From positions 62,001-126,000 of the forward strand of contig NZ_CP022680.1 in the NCBI RefSeq assembly GCF_003595525.1: a stretch of 64,000 bases of DNA, given 5' to 3'. The notes beneath the pieces are model-generated. The model made no database searches and was not told where the DNA came from. It was given only the letters and a program-made list of their open reading frames with translations. Source of the stretch: Streptococcus respiraculi. Its GTDB lineage: Bacteria > Bacillota > Bacilli > Lactobacillales > Streptococcaceae. Below, in pieces: positions 46,139 through 55,125 of this stretch; within the stretch, counting starts at the first letter, position 1; every line of letters starts with the position of its first letter. A program made the position numbers and the translations under genes.

Positions 46139-48349
46139 ATGCGAGTACAAACAGAACAGACGATAGTCCCTGATATTCTTGTCCTCAAACGAGATGGGCG
46201 GACTGTCGCCTTTGATGCAGATAAAATTTTAGTGGCGCTTGGTCGGGCGAATGCTGAGCTGGAACATCCTAGCTCAAGGACGGCGCTTTACCAGGTGGTC
46301 GAAGCTGTGCTAGTAGAGATTGGTCGTCGCTTTCATGAGGATATTCAGATTTATGAGATTCAGACCATTGTGGAGCAGGAATTGCTCAAGGCGCATTTGT
46401 ATGACTTAGCTGAGGTTTATATTCAGTATCGGACCAAGCGAGATTTTGAGCGTCATCAAGCGATGGACATCAATTTCACCATTGAGAAGCTTTTGACAAA
46501 AGATCAGACGGTGGTCAATGAAAATGCTAACAAGGACAGTGATGTTTTCAATACCCAACGCGATTTGACCGCAGGAATTGTTGGGAAGTCCATTGGTCTC
46601 AAGCTTCTACCAGCTCATGTGGCGAATGCCCATCAAAAAGGGGAACTTCATTTCCATGATTTGGATTATAGTCCTTATACGCCGATGACCAACTGTTGCT
46701 TGATTGATTTTAAGGGGATGCTGGCAAATGGTTTTAAGATTGGCAATGCCGAGGTAGAAAGTCCCAAATCGATTCAAACAGCGACAGCTCAGATTTCGCA
46801 AATTATCGCAAATGTCGCCTCAAGTCAGTATGGTGGTTGTACAGCAGATCGTGTAGATGAGTTGTTAGCGCCGTATGCAGAATTGAATTATCAGAAGCAT
46901 TTAAAGGATGCAAGAGAGTGGGTATTACCTGAAAAGCAGGAAGAATATGCGCGTGAAAAGACTAAAAAAGATATCTATGATGCCATGCAGTCCTTGGAAT
47001 ATGAGATTAATACCTTATTTACCTCAAATGGACAGACGCCATTTACTTCTTTGGGCTTTGGTCTTGGAACATCTTGGTTTGAACGAGAAATTCAAAAAGC
47101 GATTTTACAGATTCGGATTAAGGGATTGGGGAGTGAAGAGAGGACAGCTATTTTTCCAAAGTTGATTTTTACCTTGAAACGGGGGCTAAACTTGGAAGAG
47201 GATAGTCCTAACTACGACATCAAGTTGTTGGCCTTGGAGTGCGCGACGAAGAGAATGTATCCTGATGTCTTGTCTTATGATAAGATTGTTGACTTGACGG
47301 GATCGTTCAAAGCACCTATGGGCTGTCGCTCGTTCTTACAGGGCTGGGTAGATGAAAATGGTGAAGAAGTCAATTCTGGTCGGATGAATCTGGGAGTTGT
47401 GACCCTCAATCTTCCTCGGATTGCCATGGAATCTGGCGGTGATATACTCAAATTTTGGGATATTTTCGAGGAGCGTATGGGGATTGCCAAAGATGCTCTA
47501 GTCTACCGTATGCACCGAGTTATGGAGGCGCGACCGGCCAATGCCCCTATTCTCTATCAGTATGGTGCTTTTGGAAAACGTTTAGGTAAGGATGATGCGG
47601 TGAGCCAACTCTTTATCAATCGTCGTGCAACGATTTCGCTGGGCTACATCGGCTTGTATGAAGTTGCGGCGGTCTTTTACGGTAGCGATTGGGAGACTAA
47701 TCCAGTTGCCAAAGAATTTACACTGGATATTATTCGGGTCATGAAAGAGCGGGTTGGTGCTTGGTCGGATGAGTATGATGTGCATTTTTCAATTTACTCG
47801 ACACCGTCTGAGAGTTTGACAGATCGATTCTGTCGTTTGGATCGGGAAAAATTTGGTTTGGTCAAGGACATTACAGATAAAGAATACTATACAAATTCTT
47901 TCCATTATGATGTACGGAAAAATCCAACACCGTTTGAAAAATTAGAATTTGAAAAGGATTATCCCGAAGCGGGTGCAACAGGTGGATTTATCCACTATTG
48001 TGAATATCCTGTTTTGCAGCAGAATCCTAAGGCTTTGGAGGCTGTGTGGGACTTTGCTTATGACCGCGTGGGCTATTTGGGGACTAATACACCGATTGAT
48101 CGCTGTTATGAGTGCCATTTTGAAGGTGATTTTACACCGACTGAGCGGGGCTTCAAATGCCCGAACTGTGGCAATACAGATCCTAAAACGGTTGATGTGG
48201 TTAAGAGAACCTGTGGTTATTTAGGAAATCCGCAGGCAAGACCCATGGTCAATGGCCGTCACAAAGAGATTGCTGCGCGGGTCAAACATATGAATGGATC
48301 TACGATAAGGATAAAAGGAGATACAAATGGGGAAATACCAGCTAGATGA
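46139..48349 (+). CDS. nrdD: anaerobic ribonucleoside-triphosphate reductase
   Basis: A 736-aa class III ribonucleotide reductase that makes dNTPs without oxygen. N-terminal ATP-cone (about 12-100, VLKRDGRTVAFDADKI), glycyl-radical catalytic domain, zinc site CYECHFEGDFTPTERGFKCPNCG (about 659-681) and the glycyl radical motif RTCGYLG with Gly at about 693. Full length. Activated by NrdG, encoded three genes downstream. Likely repressed by NrdR through the box at 46025. Confidence 0.97.
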   Translation: MRVQTEQTIVPDILVLKRDGRTVAFDADKILVALGRANAELEHPSSRTALYQVVEAVLVEIGRRFHEDIQIYEIQTIVEQELLKAHLYDLAEVYIQYRTKRDFERHQAMDINFTIEKLLTKDQTVVNENANKDSDVFNTQRDLTAGIVGKSIGLKLLPAHVANAHQKGELHFHDLDYSPYTPMTNCCLIDFKGMLANGFKIGNAEVESPKSIQTATAQISQIIANVASSQYGGCTADRVDELLAPYAELNYQKHLKDAREWVLPEKQEEYAREKTKKDIYDAMQSLEYEINTLFTSNGQTPFTSLGFGLGTSWFEREIQKAILQIRIKGLGSEERTAIFPKLIFTLKRGLNLEEDSPNYDIKLLALECATKRMYPDVLSYDKIVDLTGSFKAPMGCRSFLQGWVDENGEEVNSGRMNLGVVTLNLPRIAMESGGDILKFWDIFEERMGIAKDALVYRMHRVMEARPANAPILYQYGAFGKRLGKDDAVSQLFINRRATISLGYIGLYEVAAVFYGSDWETNPVAKEFTLDIIRVMKERVGAWSDEYDVHFSIYSTPSESLTDRFCRLDREKFGLVKDITDKEYYTNSFHYDVRKNPTPFEKLEFEKDYPEAGATGGFIHYCEYPVLQQNPKALEAVWDFAYDRVGYLGTNTPIDRCYECHFEGDFTPTERGFKCPNCGNTDPKTVDVVKRTCGYLGNPQARPMVNGRHKEIAARVKHMNGSTIRIKGDTNGEIPAR

Positions 48350-48464
48350 TAAGGGGAAAGCCCTCGTTGAGCGCTACCATGAAAAACATTCCAAAGGTGG
48401 CATGAATAAGAAAGACAAGATTGCCCAACTACGGGAGCAGTTTTTGAAAAAACAAGAGAAATAA
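48327..48464 (+). CDS. 45-aa basic protein in the nrdD operon
   Basis: MGKYQLDDKGKALVERYHEK is the start of a 45-aa, Lys-rich, probably helical protein that ends QFLKKQEK. ATG follows AAAGGAGATACAA and overlaps the end of nrdD by 23 bp, so it is translationally coupled. Similar small proteins occur at this position in other streptococci to my knowledge, without known function. It could help assemble or regulate the reductase; that is speculation. Confidence 0.7.
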   Translation: MGKYQLDDKGKALVERYHEKHSKGGMNKKDKIAQLREQFLKKQEK

Positions 48465-48509
48465 CAATAGAGGAGGGCGTTGCTCTCCTTGTCTTGTAAG
48501 GAGGAGACG

Positions 48510-49013
48510 ATGGAACTAAGAAGAGCAACTTTCGCAGATAAAGCAACCATTTTAGAGATGATAGAGGAATTTCGCAGTGTGAACAGCCCCACGGATGGAT
48601 TTTTTGGTGGGGCAGATTTTAATTATGAAAACTGGTTGGAAACAAATGCGGCTGCAGAAATGGGGCTAGAGCTTCCTGCGGGTTTTGTACCATATATCCA
48701 GTATGTCTCTTTTGATAATAGCAATCGAGCGCTGGGCTTTTTGAATCTGCGTTTGCGGTTAAGTGATCAACTACTGCAACACGGAGGTCATATCGGCTAT
48801 AGCATTCGTCCTAGCGAGCGCGGGAAAGGCTATGCTAAAGAGCAGTTGCGTCTAGGATTGGTGGAAGCAACATCCAAAAATATTTCTCGGGTGCTAGTGA
48901 CCTGCCGTGTGGACAACGAAGCTAGTCGCAGAACCATTTTCTCACAAGGTGGACGGTTGGAGAATCAGGTTGGCGAGACTGAACGGTATTGGATTGATGT
49001 GGAGGAGTTATGA
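48510..49013 (+). CDS. GNAT acetyltransferase in nrdD-nrdG operon
   Basis: A 167-aa N-acetyltransferase. The acetyl-CoA loop is HIGYSIRPSERGKGYAKEQLRL (about 93-114) and VTCRVDNEASRRTI follows. ATG at 48510 follows GGAGGAGACG. It overlaps nrdG by 4 bp (ATGA). Its place between nrdD and nrdG is conserved in streptococci; the substrate is not known. Confidence 0.87.
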   Translation: MELRRATFADKATILEMIEEFRSVNSPTDGFFGGADFNYENWLETNAAAEMGLELPAGFVPYIQYVSFDNSNRALGFLNLRLRLSDQLLQHGGHIGYSIRPSERGKGYAKEQLRLGLVEATSKNISRVLVTCRVDNEASRRTIFSQGGRLENQVGETERYWIDVEEL

Positions 49014-49606
49014 ACAATCCCAAGCCACAAGAGTGGAAAAGTGAAGAACTGAGCCAGGGGCGAATTATTGACTACAAGGCCTTTAATTTCGTGGACGGAG
49101 AAGGGGTACGCAATTCTCTCTACGTTGCAGGCTGCATGTTTCATTGTGAGGGCTGCTACAATGTTGCGACCTGGTCTTTTAAGGCGGGTATTCCCTATAC
49201 TCAGGAGCTGGAGGAGCAAATTATGCAAGATCTTGCCCAACCCTATGTACAGGGATTGACCCTGTTAGGCGGCGAGCCCTTTTTGAATACGGGCATTCTT
49301 CTTCCCTTGGTGAAGCGGATTCGAAAAGAGCTACCTAACAAGGATATTTGGTCTTGGACGGGCTATACCTGGGAAGAAATGATGTTGGAGACGCCTGATA
49401 AGTTGGAATTATTACGCCATATTGATATTCTAGTGGACGGACGATACGATCGCACCAAACGTAATCTCATGTTGCAATTTCGTGGGTCAAGTAACCAGCG
49501 AATCATCGATGTGCAGAAATCGCTAGCGCAAAATCAAGTCGTCGTCTGGGAGAAATTGCAGGACGGAACGAGCCAATATGAACAGGTGGTGCGAGAGGAA
49601 AAATAG
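49010..49606 (+). CDS. nrdG: anaerobic ribonucleotide reductase activating protein
   Basis: A 198-aa radical-SAM protein. The iron-sulfur motif CxxxCxxC is Cys42, Cys46 and Cys49 (AGCMFHCEGCYN), followed by the SAM-contact GGEP motif (LLGGEPFLN, about 86-94). It makes the glycyl radical on NrdD. ATG overlaps the GNAT stop. A little longer than E. coli NrdG, as is usual in Firmicutes. Confidence 0.95.
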   Translation: MNNPKPQEWKSEELSQGRIIDYKAFNFVDGEGVRNSLYVAGCMFHCEGCYNVATWSFKAGIPYTQELEEQIMQDLAQPYVQGLTLLGGEPFLNTGILLPLVKRIRKELPNKDIWSWTGYTWEEMMLETPDKLELLRHIDILVDGRYDRTKRNLMLQFRGSSNQRIIDVQKSLAQNQVVVWEKLQDGTSQYEQVVREEK

Positions 49607-49668
49607 GTCCAATTTTCTTCATAATTGTGATATAATGGTAGGGTTATTTTAGGGAAGAGAGTCAGAAT

Positions 49669-50772
49669 ATGTACGATTATATTATTGTTGGAGCAGGATT
49701 ATCAGGTGCTGTATTTGCCTACGAAGCAACTAAACGTGGTAAGACCGTCAAGGTGATTGACAAGCGAGACCATATTGGAGGCAATATCTATTGTGAATCA
49801 ATCGAGGGGATTAATGTCCATAAATATGGGGCCCATATTTTCCATACGTCGAACAAACGGATTTGGGAGTATGTCAATCAATTTGCAGATTTTAATCACT
49901 ATATCAACTCGCCTGTTGCGAATTATAAAGGAAAATTGTATAATCTGCCCTTTAATATGAATACCTTTTATGCCATGTGGGGTACTAAGACCCCGCAGGA
50001 GGTTAGGGACAAAATAGCAGAGCAGACCCAGCATTTAAAAGATACGAAACCTCGGAATTTAGAGGAGCAGGCTCTGAAATTGATTGGAAAAGATGTCTAT
50101 GAAATCCTCATCAAGGGCTATACAGAAAAGCAGTGGGGACGTTCCGCGACAGATTTGCCAGCCTTTATCATCAAACGCTTACCAGTTCGCTTTACTTTTG
50201 ATAACAATTACTTCAATGACCGCTATCAAGGGATTCCAGAGGGGGGCTATAATGTCATCATCGAGAAGATGCTAGAGGGGATTGATCTAGATCTTGGGGT
50301 GGATTTTTTTGAACAGAGAGAAGTCTTGGAAGCGCAGGCTAAAAAAGTGGTCTTTACAGGGATGATTGACCAGTATTTTGACTACAAGCACGGGGAATTG
50401 GACTATCGTGGTCTCCGCTTTGAACATGAGGTACTGGAGACAGATAATTTCCAAGGAAATGCCGTGGTCAATTATACAGAACGAGAAGTTCCCTATACTC
50501 GGATTATTGAGCATAAGCATTTTGAATTTGGAAATCAGGAAAAGACGGTTATTACGAGAGAGTATCCGGCCAATTGGTACAAGGGTGATGAGCCTTATTA
50601 TCCGATTAACGATGCAGAAAACAATGCTATTTTTGCCAAGTATGCGAAAGAAGCAGAAAACATCAAAGACAAGGTCATTTTCTGTGGTCGCTTGGCAGAT
50701 TACAAGTACTACGATATGCACCTCGTCATTGAGCGAGCGCTTGAAGTGGTAGAAGCAGAGTTTGGGGAATGA
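49669..50772 (+). CDS. glf: UDP-galactopyranose mutase
   Basis: A 367-aa flavoenzyme that converts UDP-galactopyranose to UDP-galactofuranose for surface glycans. FAD motif DYIIVGAGLSGAVFAYEA (2-19) and KVIDKRDHIGGN (about 28-39); GYTEKQWGRSATDLP and the C-terminal GRLADYKYYDMH are typical. Its own promoter has TATAAT near 49631. No other capsule gene is adjacent, so it probably serves a polymer made elsewhere. Confidence 0.96.
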   Translation: MYDYIIVGAGLSGAVFAYEATKRGKTVKVIDKRDHIGGNIYCESIEGINVHKYGAHIFHTSNKRIWEYVNQFADFNHYINSPVANYKGKLYNLPFNMNTFYAMWGTKTPQEVRDKIAEQTQHLKDTKPRNLEEQALKLIGKDVYEILIKGYTEKQWGRSATDLPAFIIKRLPVRFTFDNNYFNDRYQGIPEGGYNVIIEKMLEGIDLDLGVDFFEQREVLEAQAKKVVFTGMIDQYFDYKHGELDYRGLRFEHEVLETDNFQGNAVVNYTEREVPYTRIIEHKHFEFGNQEKTVITREYPANWYKGDEPYYPINDAENNAIFAKYAKEAENIKDKVIFCGRLADYKYYDMHLVIERALEVVEAEFGE

Positions 50773-50813
50773 TATAGTCATCTATTACACTGTTGACTAG
50801 CCTTGCCTAGCAT

Positions 50814-50905
50814 TGAAGTAGATTGAATAAAGGCTAGGACATCGTTAAGTCGCTTTTATGAACGCCAGTCCTTGCCTTGCCCTGTTCTTTTCTCAATCCA
50901 CTATA
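50814..50905. repeat. RUP-like repeat, copy 2 (92 bp)
   Basis: Right end TCAATCCACTATA is intact; the left end TGAAGTAGATTGA has three changes from the consensus TATAGTGGATTGA. The inside, AGGACATCGTTAAGTCGCTT, is identical to copy 1 over this stretch. Internally shorter than copy 1 by about 13 bp. Confidence 0.7.
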
Positions 50906-50933
50906 AATCAAAACTAAAAGACTATACGAAAAG

Positions 50934-50963
50934 CCCCTAGATTGGAATCGACCAGTCTAGGGG
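50934..50963. terminator. hairpin between glf and tRNA-Lys
   Basis: CCCCTAGA (50934-50941) and TCTAGGGG (50956-50963) form an 8-bp stem with a 14-nt loop. T-rich sequence on the right (TTTGTGT) makes it a plausible glf terminator. Confidence 0.55.
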
Positions 50964-51001
50964 TTTGTGTACAGTAGAACAAATTTGCTTATCGCAACCA
51001 A

Positions 51002-51024
51002 AAAGCCTTGCGGTACAAGGCTTT
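51002..51024 (-). terminator. terminator of tRNA-Lys transcript
   Basis: On the minus strand AAAGCCTTG, TACCG loop, CAAGGCTTT, then TTGGTTG. It lies 17 bp downstream of the tRNA 3' end. Confidence 0.75.
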
Positions 51025-51040
51025 CGGAGATATGCGAACA

Positions 51041-51113
51041 TCCTCCCTGTAGGGATCGAACCTACGACCCACGGATTAAGAGTCCGCTGCTCTGCCAGCT
51101 GAGCTAAGGAAGG
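51041..51113 (-). tRNA. tRNA-Lys, anticodon CTT
   Basis: A 73-nt cloverleaf. Acceptor stem CCTTCCT pairs with AGGGAGG (one G-U), D-arm AGCTCAGCTGGCAGAGCA-type, anticodon loop CTCTTAA with anticodon CTT (reads AAG), T-arm GTAGGTTCGATCCCTAC and discriminator A. CCA is not encoded. It begins a few bases after the U-run of the probable 6S RNA. Confidence 0.95.
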
Positions 51114-51116
51114 AAA

Positions 51117-51327
51117 AGAAAAACGCTGTATTGGTACCGGTGATTCATGAATTGTATTGATCCCGCACAGTAAGTAGCAGGTGGGTAACTCGTTTCTAAC
51201 TTCAGTCGCTTCCGTGTGAGACGGCCTGCATACTGTTAGAAAACTCTTGTTTCCCTAGTAATACAAAAATAGTCGGTCAACACATAGGTATGAATTCGTA
51301 TACCACAGCAGTTCTTATCTATGTATT
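51117..51327 (-). ncRNA. ssrS: probable 6S RNA
   Basis: About 210 nt between rarA and tRNA-Lys with no ORF. On the minus strand a -10-like TATGAT (51339-51334) precedes it. The two ends pair over a long distance: CTGCTGTGGTATAC near the start with GGTACCAATACAGCG near the end, GAATTCAT with ATGAATC, and TGTGTTGACC with GGATCAATACA. That gives a long interrupted rod with a central bubble, the 6S architecture. In Firmicutes 6S RNA often lies near rarA. 6S RNA mimics an open promoter and binds the housekeeping RNA polymerase. The end is a U-rich GTTTTTCTTTT. Boundaries are approximate. Confidence 0.72.
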
Positions 51328-51414
51328 TATCTTATCATATTTTTGAAAAAAATCAAGAGAAAATTTGTAAAAAAGAAAGCGTTGCCATAAAGAAAGCGTG
51401 TTTTCCTTACTCTC

Positions 51415-52701
51415 TCAAGGTCTTTTGGCCTTTCGTTTTTTTAGTTCTTGAATTTTCTCCTGGGTTAGTTTGAGTGCTCGCTCGTATTTCCCAGTGTCAT
51501 TAGCTGAAAAATATTGCTTATCTCGTAATTTATCTGGTAGATATTGCTGGTCGACCCATTTTTCAGGAAAGTTATGAGGATAGAGATAATCTTGCGCATT
51601 GCCTAATTCCTTGCTTCCCTTGTAATGACCATCTCGGAGATGACGTGGAATGGGAAGATGCCCTGTTTTTTTGAGGTCAGCAATCGCTTGATCCATGGCT
51701 AGATAAGCAGAGTTTGATTTTGGTGACAGGGCGAGATCGATGACAATGTTGGCAAGGGGAATGCGAGCTTCTGGAAAACCAATTTTTTGAGCGGCTTCAA
51801 GGGCCGTTACCGTGTGGATTTGAGCTTCAGGATTGGCAAGTCCGATGTCTTCGTAGGCAATCACCATGAGTCGCCTTGCAAGGCTTGGTAAATCACCAGC
51901 TTCAATCAAGCGGGCGGCATAGTGGAGACTGGCGTTGACATCACTCCCGCGGATGGATTTTTGAAGAGCAGAGAGGACATCGTAATGTCCGTCGCCATTC
52001 TTGTCCATGGTGATATAGCTTTTTTGTAAACTATTTTCCATGGTGTCACGTGTGATATGGCGGATGCCCTCATCATTCTCAGGGGTGGATAGAACGGCTA
52101 ATTCTAAGGAGTTGAAAGCAGAGCGTAAATCTCCGTTGGTACTGGTTGCAATGAAATCGAGCGCCTCATCATCGAGGATAACAGGAAAATCAAAGCCACG
52201 CTCAGTATCAGTAATGGCAATCTGAACAGCTGTTTTGATGTCATCGTTTGAAAGTGGTTCTAACTCAAAAATTTGAACACGACTGCGAATGGCAGGTGTC
52301 ACAGAAAAGAAAGGATTTTCTGTGGTGGCGCCAATCATGATGAGGTTGCCGTTTTCAAGGAGAGGCAATAGAAAATCTTGTTTGGTCTTATCCAAGCGAT
52401 GAATCTCATCAAGAAGTAGAATCAGACCACCTGAAAATTTGGCTTCTTCTGCAATTTCTTGGAGTCGCTTTTTGGTGTCAACAGTCGCATTGAAGGTGCG
52501 AAAGGCGTATTTTGAGGTGCCTGCAATAGCGCTAGCAATACTGGTTTTTCCAATTCCTGGTGGACCATATAAAATCATGGACGACAGCCGTTTTGCCTCA
52601 ACCATCCGGCGGATAATTTTTCCTTCTCCGATTAAGTGGTCTTGTCCAATAATCTGGTCAATGGTTTTGGGACGCATGTTAAGAGCGAGGTTGTTGATCA
52701 T
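51415..52701 (-). CDS. rarA: replication-associated recombination protein A (RarA/MgsA)
   Basis: A 428-aa AAA+ ATPase. Walker A GPPGIGKTS (about 46-54), Walker B LLLDEIHR (about 96-103), sensor 1 ATTENPFFSV, and the C-terminal tetramerisation domain (about 255-420, RGSDVNASLHYAARLIEAGD). Acts at stalled replication forks. Divergent from the DUF3013 gene and followed by the 6S RNA/tRNA-Lys pair on the same strand. Confidence 0.95.
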   Translation of the reverse strand: MINNLALNMRPKTIDQIIGQDHLIGEGKIIRRMVEAKRLSSMILYGPPGIGKTSIASAIAGTSKYAFRTFNATVDTKKRLQEIAEEAKFSGGLILLLDEIHRLDKTKQDFLLPLLENGNLIMIGATTENPFFSVTPAIRSRVQIFELEPLSNDDIKTAVQIAITDTERGFDFPVILDDEALDFIATSTNGDLRSAFNSLELAVLSTPENDEGIRHITRDTMENSLQKSYITMDKNGDGHYDVLSALQKSIRGSDVNASLHYAARLIEAGDLPSLARRLMVIAYEDIGLANPEAQIHTVTALEAAQKIGFPEARIPLANIVIDLALSPKSNSAYLAMDQAIADLKKTGHLPIPRHLRDGHYKGSKELGNAQDYLYPHNFPEKWVDQQYLPDKLRDKQYFSANDTGKYERALKLTQEKIQELKKRKAKRP

Positions 52702-52788
52702 GAGGCTCCTTTCTGTCCTATCTTTTTACTTGGTTTTGTGTTACACTTATCTATATATTCTATCATAAATACAGCAAAGTGAGGCAAG

Positions 52789-53259
52789 ATGAGTAAGTAC
52801 GGATTTTTAGATGTGTTGGACCAGAAAATGGAGAAGGATTTTCCATACGATTTTGAAATCAATTGGGATAAGAAAAATCATGTGGTGGAGGTCGCTTTTC
52901 TGTTAGAAGTGGAAAATCAGGCAGGTATTGAAACAGTTGATGATGAGGGGATTCGGACAACAGAAGATATCTTCTTTGAAGAGGCAGTCTTATTTTATAA
53001 TCCTTTAAAATCAACCGTTAAGGAAGAGGAGTATTTAGCGACTATTCCTTATGAGCAGAAAAAAGGCTTATCCAGTGAGTTTTTGGCTTATTTTGTCGGA
53101 TTTTTGGCAGAAACAGCTGAAAAAGGACTGGATGATTTAATGGACTTTTTGGCAGATGATGAGGCAGAAGAATTTGCGATTGTCTGGGATAAAGAGGCTT
53201 TTGAAAATGGCAGAGTTGCTCTTAAAGAGGGAGATTTTCACCCTTATCCGAGGTATTAG
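52789..53259 (+). CDS. DUF3013 family protein
   Basis: A 156-aa acidic protein of the DUF3013 family (MSKYGFLDVLDQKMEKDFPY). The C-terminal half is rich in Asp and Glu (LDDLMDFLADDEAEEF). No catalytic motif or membrane segment. Function unknown. It starts 87 bp from the divergent rarA gene and leads the prmA-rsmE run. Confidence 0.86.
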   Translation: MSKYGFLDVLDQKMEKDFPYDFEINWDKKNHVVEVAFLLEVENQAGIETVDDEGIRTTEDIFFEEAVLFYNPLKSTVKEEEYLATIPYEQKKGLSSEFLAYFVGFLAETAEKGLDDLMDFLADDEAEEFAIVWDKEAFENGRVALKEGDFHPYPRY

Positions 53260-53261
53260 AG

Positions 53262-54170
53262 ATGTATCATCGTAGTAAAAATATCAATATTTTTCTAATG
53301 GATGGAGATGTTACAGGGAGAATGAAGTGCACCTTGTCCAATTGGACAGGAGTCCTGTATAAAATTCCTCGCATTCAACTTGCGACCCTCAAAGAACGGG
53401 ACGAATTGAAACAAAGCGGCATTTATTTTTTGTTTGGCAAGGACGATGAGACCCAACAAGATATTACTTATATTGGCCAAGCAACCACTCGGAAAAATGG
53501 TGAAGGTGTCCTATTGCGTGTGCAGGAGCATACTAGAGACTCTCATGCCGATTATTTCAACGATGTCATTATTTTGACAACGCAAAACAATTCATTCGGT
53601 TCAACTGAAATTAGCTATTTGGAAAATTCGTTTACCAACCTTGCCAAGGAAGCTGGGCGATTTATCGTTAAAAATGGTAATGAGCCTAATCCAGGTCATG
53701 TGACAGAAGAGAAGCAAGCGGAGTTAGACGAAATTATTGAATATGCGACGATGATTATTGGGACATTAGGCTATAAGCTATTTGTACCGATTATTCGGAA
53801 AGAATCTGTCTTTTCTGAAAAACAGCAGGAAGACGAGCAACTGCTTCATTTGAAACGAAGGACAAAGAAATCCAAGCAGCAAATTCAAGCGACCTGCAAG
53901 CGAACTACGGAAGGGTTTGTCGTCTTAAAAGGCAGTATGGTGGATCTAATTGACGCTCCTCATCTTTCTGAATCGGTGAAGGAACTAAGAGAAGAGTTGG
54001 TGAAAAGGAATGTGATTCAAGATGGCATTTTGCAACAAAATCAACTTTTCAATAGTGCTTCAACAGCAGCTATGTTTGTACTTGGTATGAGTGCGAACGG
54101 ACGGACAGAATGGAAAAACCAAGTGGGGCTCAGCTTGAAAGAACTAGAGGAACAAGAAATCAGCAAGTAA
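53262..54170 (+). CDS. GIY-YIG nuclease-fold protein with C-terminal DUF4357 domain
   Basis: A 302-aa protein. The GIY-YIG motif is GIYFLFG (53-59) and TYIGQA (69-74), with a conserved Arg in [10 protein letters not shown] (about 84-93) and Glu in [10 protein letters not shown] (about 110-120), so the catalytic residues seem present. A linker (about 185-215) leads to DUF4357 (about 220-290, [23 protein letters not shown]). The pair is found in uncharacterised bacterial proteins, some near restriction systems, but none is here. It is 2 bp after the DUF3013 stop and 10 bp before prmA. Confidence 0.85.
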   Translation: MYHRSKNINIFLMDGDVTGRMKCTLSNWTGVLYKIPRIQLATLKERDELKQSGIYFLFGKDDETQQDITYIGQATTRKNGEGVLLRVQEHTRDSHADYFNDVIILTTQNNSFGSTEISYLENSFTNLAKEAGRFIVKNGNEPNPGHVTEEKQAELDEIIEYATMIIGTLGYKLFVPIIRKESVFSEKQQEDEQLLHLKRRTKKSKQQIQATCKRTTEGFVVLKGSMVDLIDAPHLSESVKELREELVKRNVIQDGILQQNQLFNSASTAAMFVLGMSANGRTEWKNQVGLSLKELEEQEISK

Positions 54171-54180
54171 AGGAGAGACT

Positions 54181-55125
54181 ATGTGGCAGGAATTACGGGT
54201 AGAGCTTGAGCGAGAAGGTGAGGAGATTGTATCCAATCTCTTGATTGAGCTGGGAGCACAGGGCGTTGCGATTGAAGATACGGCAGATTATCTGGACAAG
54301 GAGGATTTGTTTGGTGAGATTGTGCCTGAAAAGGAGCAATCAGACCGAATTACGATTGTTGCTTACTATCCAGAAAATTTAGCAATTGAAGATATAAAGG
54401 AGCGCCTCCTTGAGCGTTTGAAAGAAGTTAGTGACTTTTTAGATCCAAATACGGTTCGCTTGGAGGAACAGTCCTTGGAAGAAGAAGACTGGGCGGACAA
54501 CTGGAAGAAATACTACGAGCCGGCGCGGATTACCCACGACTTGACCATTGTGCCATCTTGGACGGACTATGAGGCGACAGTGGGTGAGAAGGTGATTCGG
54601 CTCGATCCTGGGATGGCCTTTGGAACGGGGACGCATCCGACCACCAAGATGAGCTTGTTTGCCCTTGAGCAAGTTTTGCGAGGTGGCGAGCGGGTGCTAG
54701 ATGTGGGAACAGGAAGCGGTGTGCTTTCGATTGCGAGTTCTCTTCTAGGTGCGGGGGAGATTTATGCCTATGACCTTGATGAGGTTGCGGTGCGGGTCGC
54801 TCAGGAGAACATTGATCTCAATGCGCATACGGACAATATCACGGTACAAACAGGAGATTTGCTTCGTGGCGTAGAACTTGAGGCAAATGTCATTGTAGCC
54901 AATATTTTGGCAGATATTCTGGTGTATTTGACAGATGACGCTTATCGTTTGCTGAAAGACGAAGGGTATCTGATTATGAGTGGGATTATTGCGGACAAGT
55001 TGGATATGGTATTAGAAGCAGCCTATCGTGCAGGCTTCTTCTTGGAAACCCAGATGACTCAAGGGGAATGGAATGCTCTTGTTTTGAAAAAAACACAGGA
55101 CATCTCAGGTGTCATAGGAGGCTAG
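54181..55125 (+). CDS. prmA: ribosomal protein L11 methyltransferase
   Basis: A 314-aa class I SAM-dependent methyltransferase that trimethylates ribosomal protein L11. N-terminal substrate-recognition domain (about 1-90), linker with [13 protein letters not shown], and the catalytic domain with [14 protein letters not shown] (about 142-155), SAM motif [14 protein letters not shown] (about 173-186) and NILADIL. Stop is directly followed by the rsmE ATG. Confidence 0.95.
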   Translation: MWQELRVELEREGEEIVSNLLIELGAQGVAIEDTADYLDKEDLFGEIVPEKEQSDRITIVAYYPENLAIEDIKERLLERLKEVSDFLDPNTVRLEEQSLEEEDWADNWKKYYEPARITHDLTIVPSWTDYEATVGEKVIRLDPGMAFGTGTHPTTKMSLFALEQVLRGGERVLDVGTGSGVLSIASSLLGAGEIYAYDLDEVAVRVAQENIDLNAHTDNITVQTGDLLRGVELEANVIVANILADILVYLTDDAYRLLKDEGYLIMSGIIADKLDMVLEAAYRAGFFLETQMTQGEWNALVLKKTQDISGVIGG

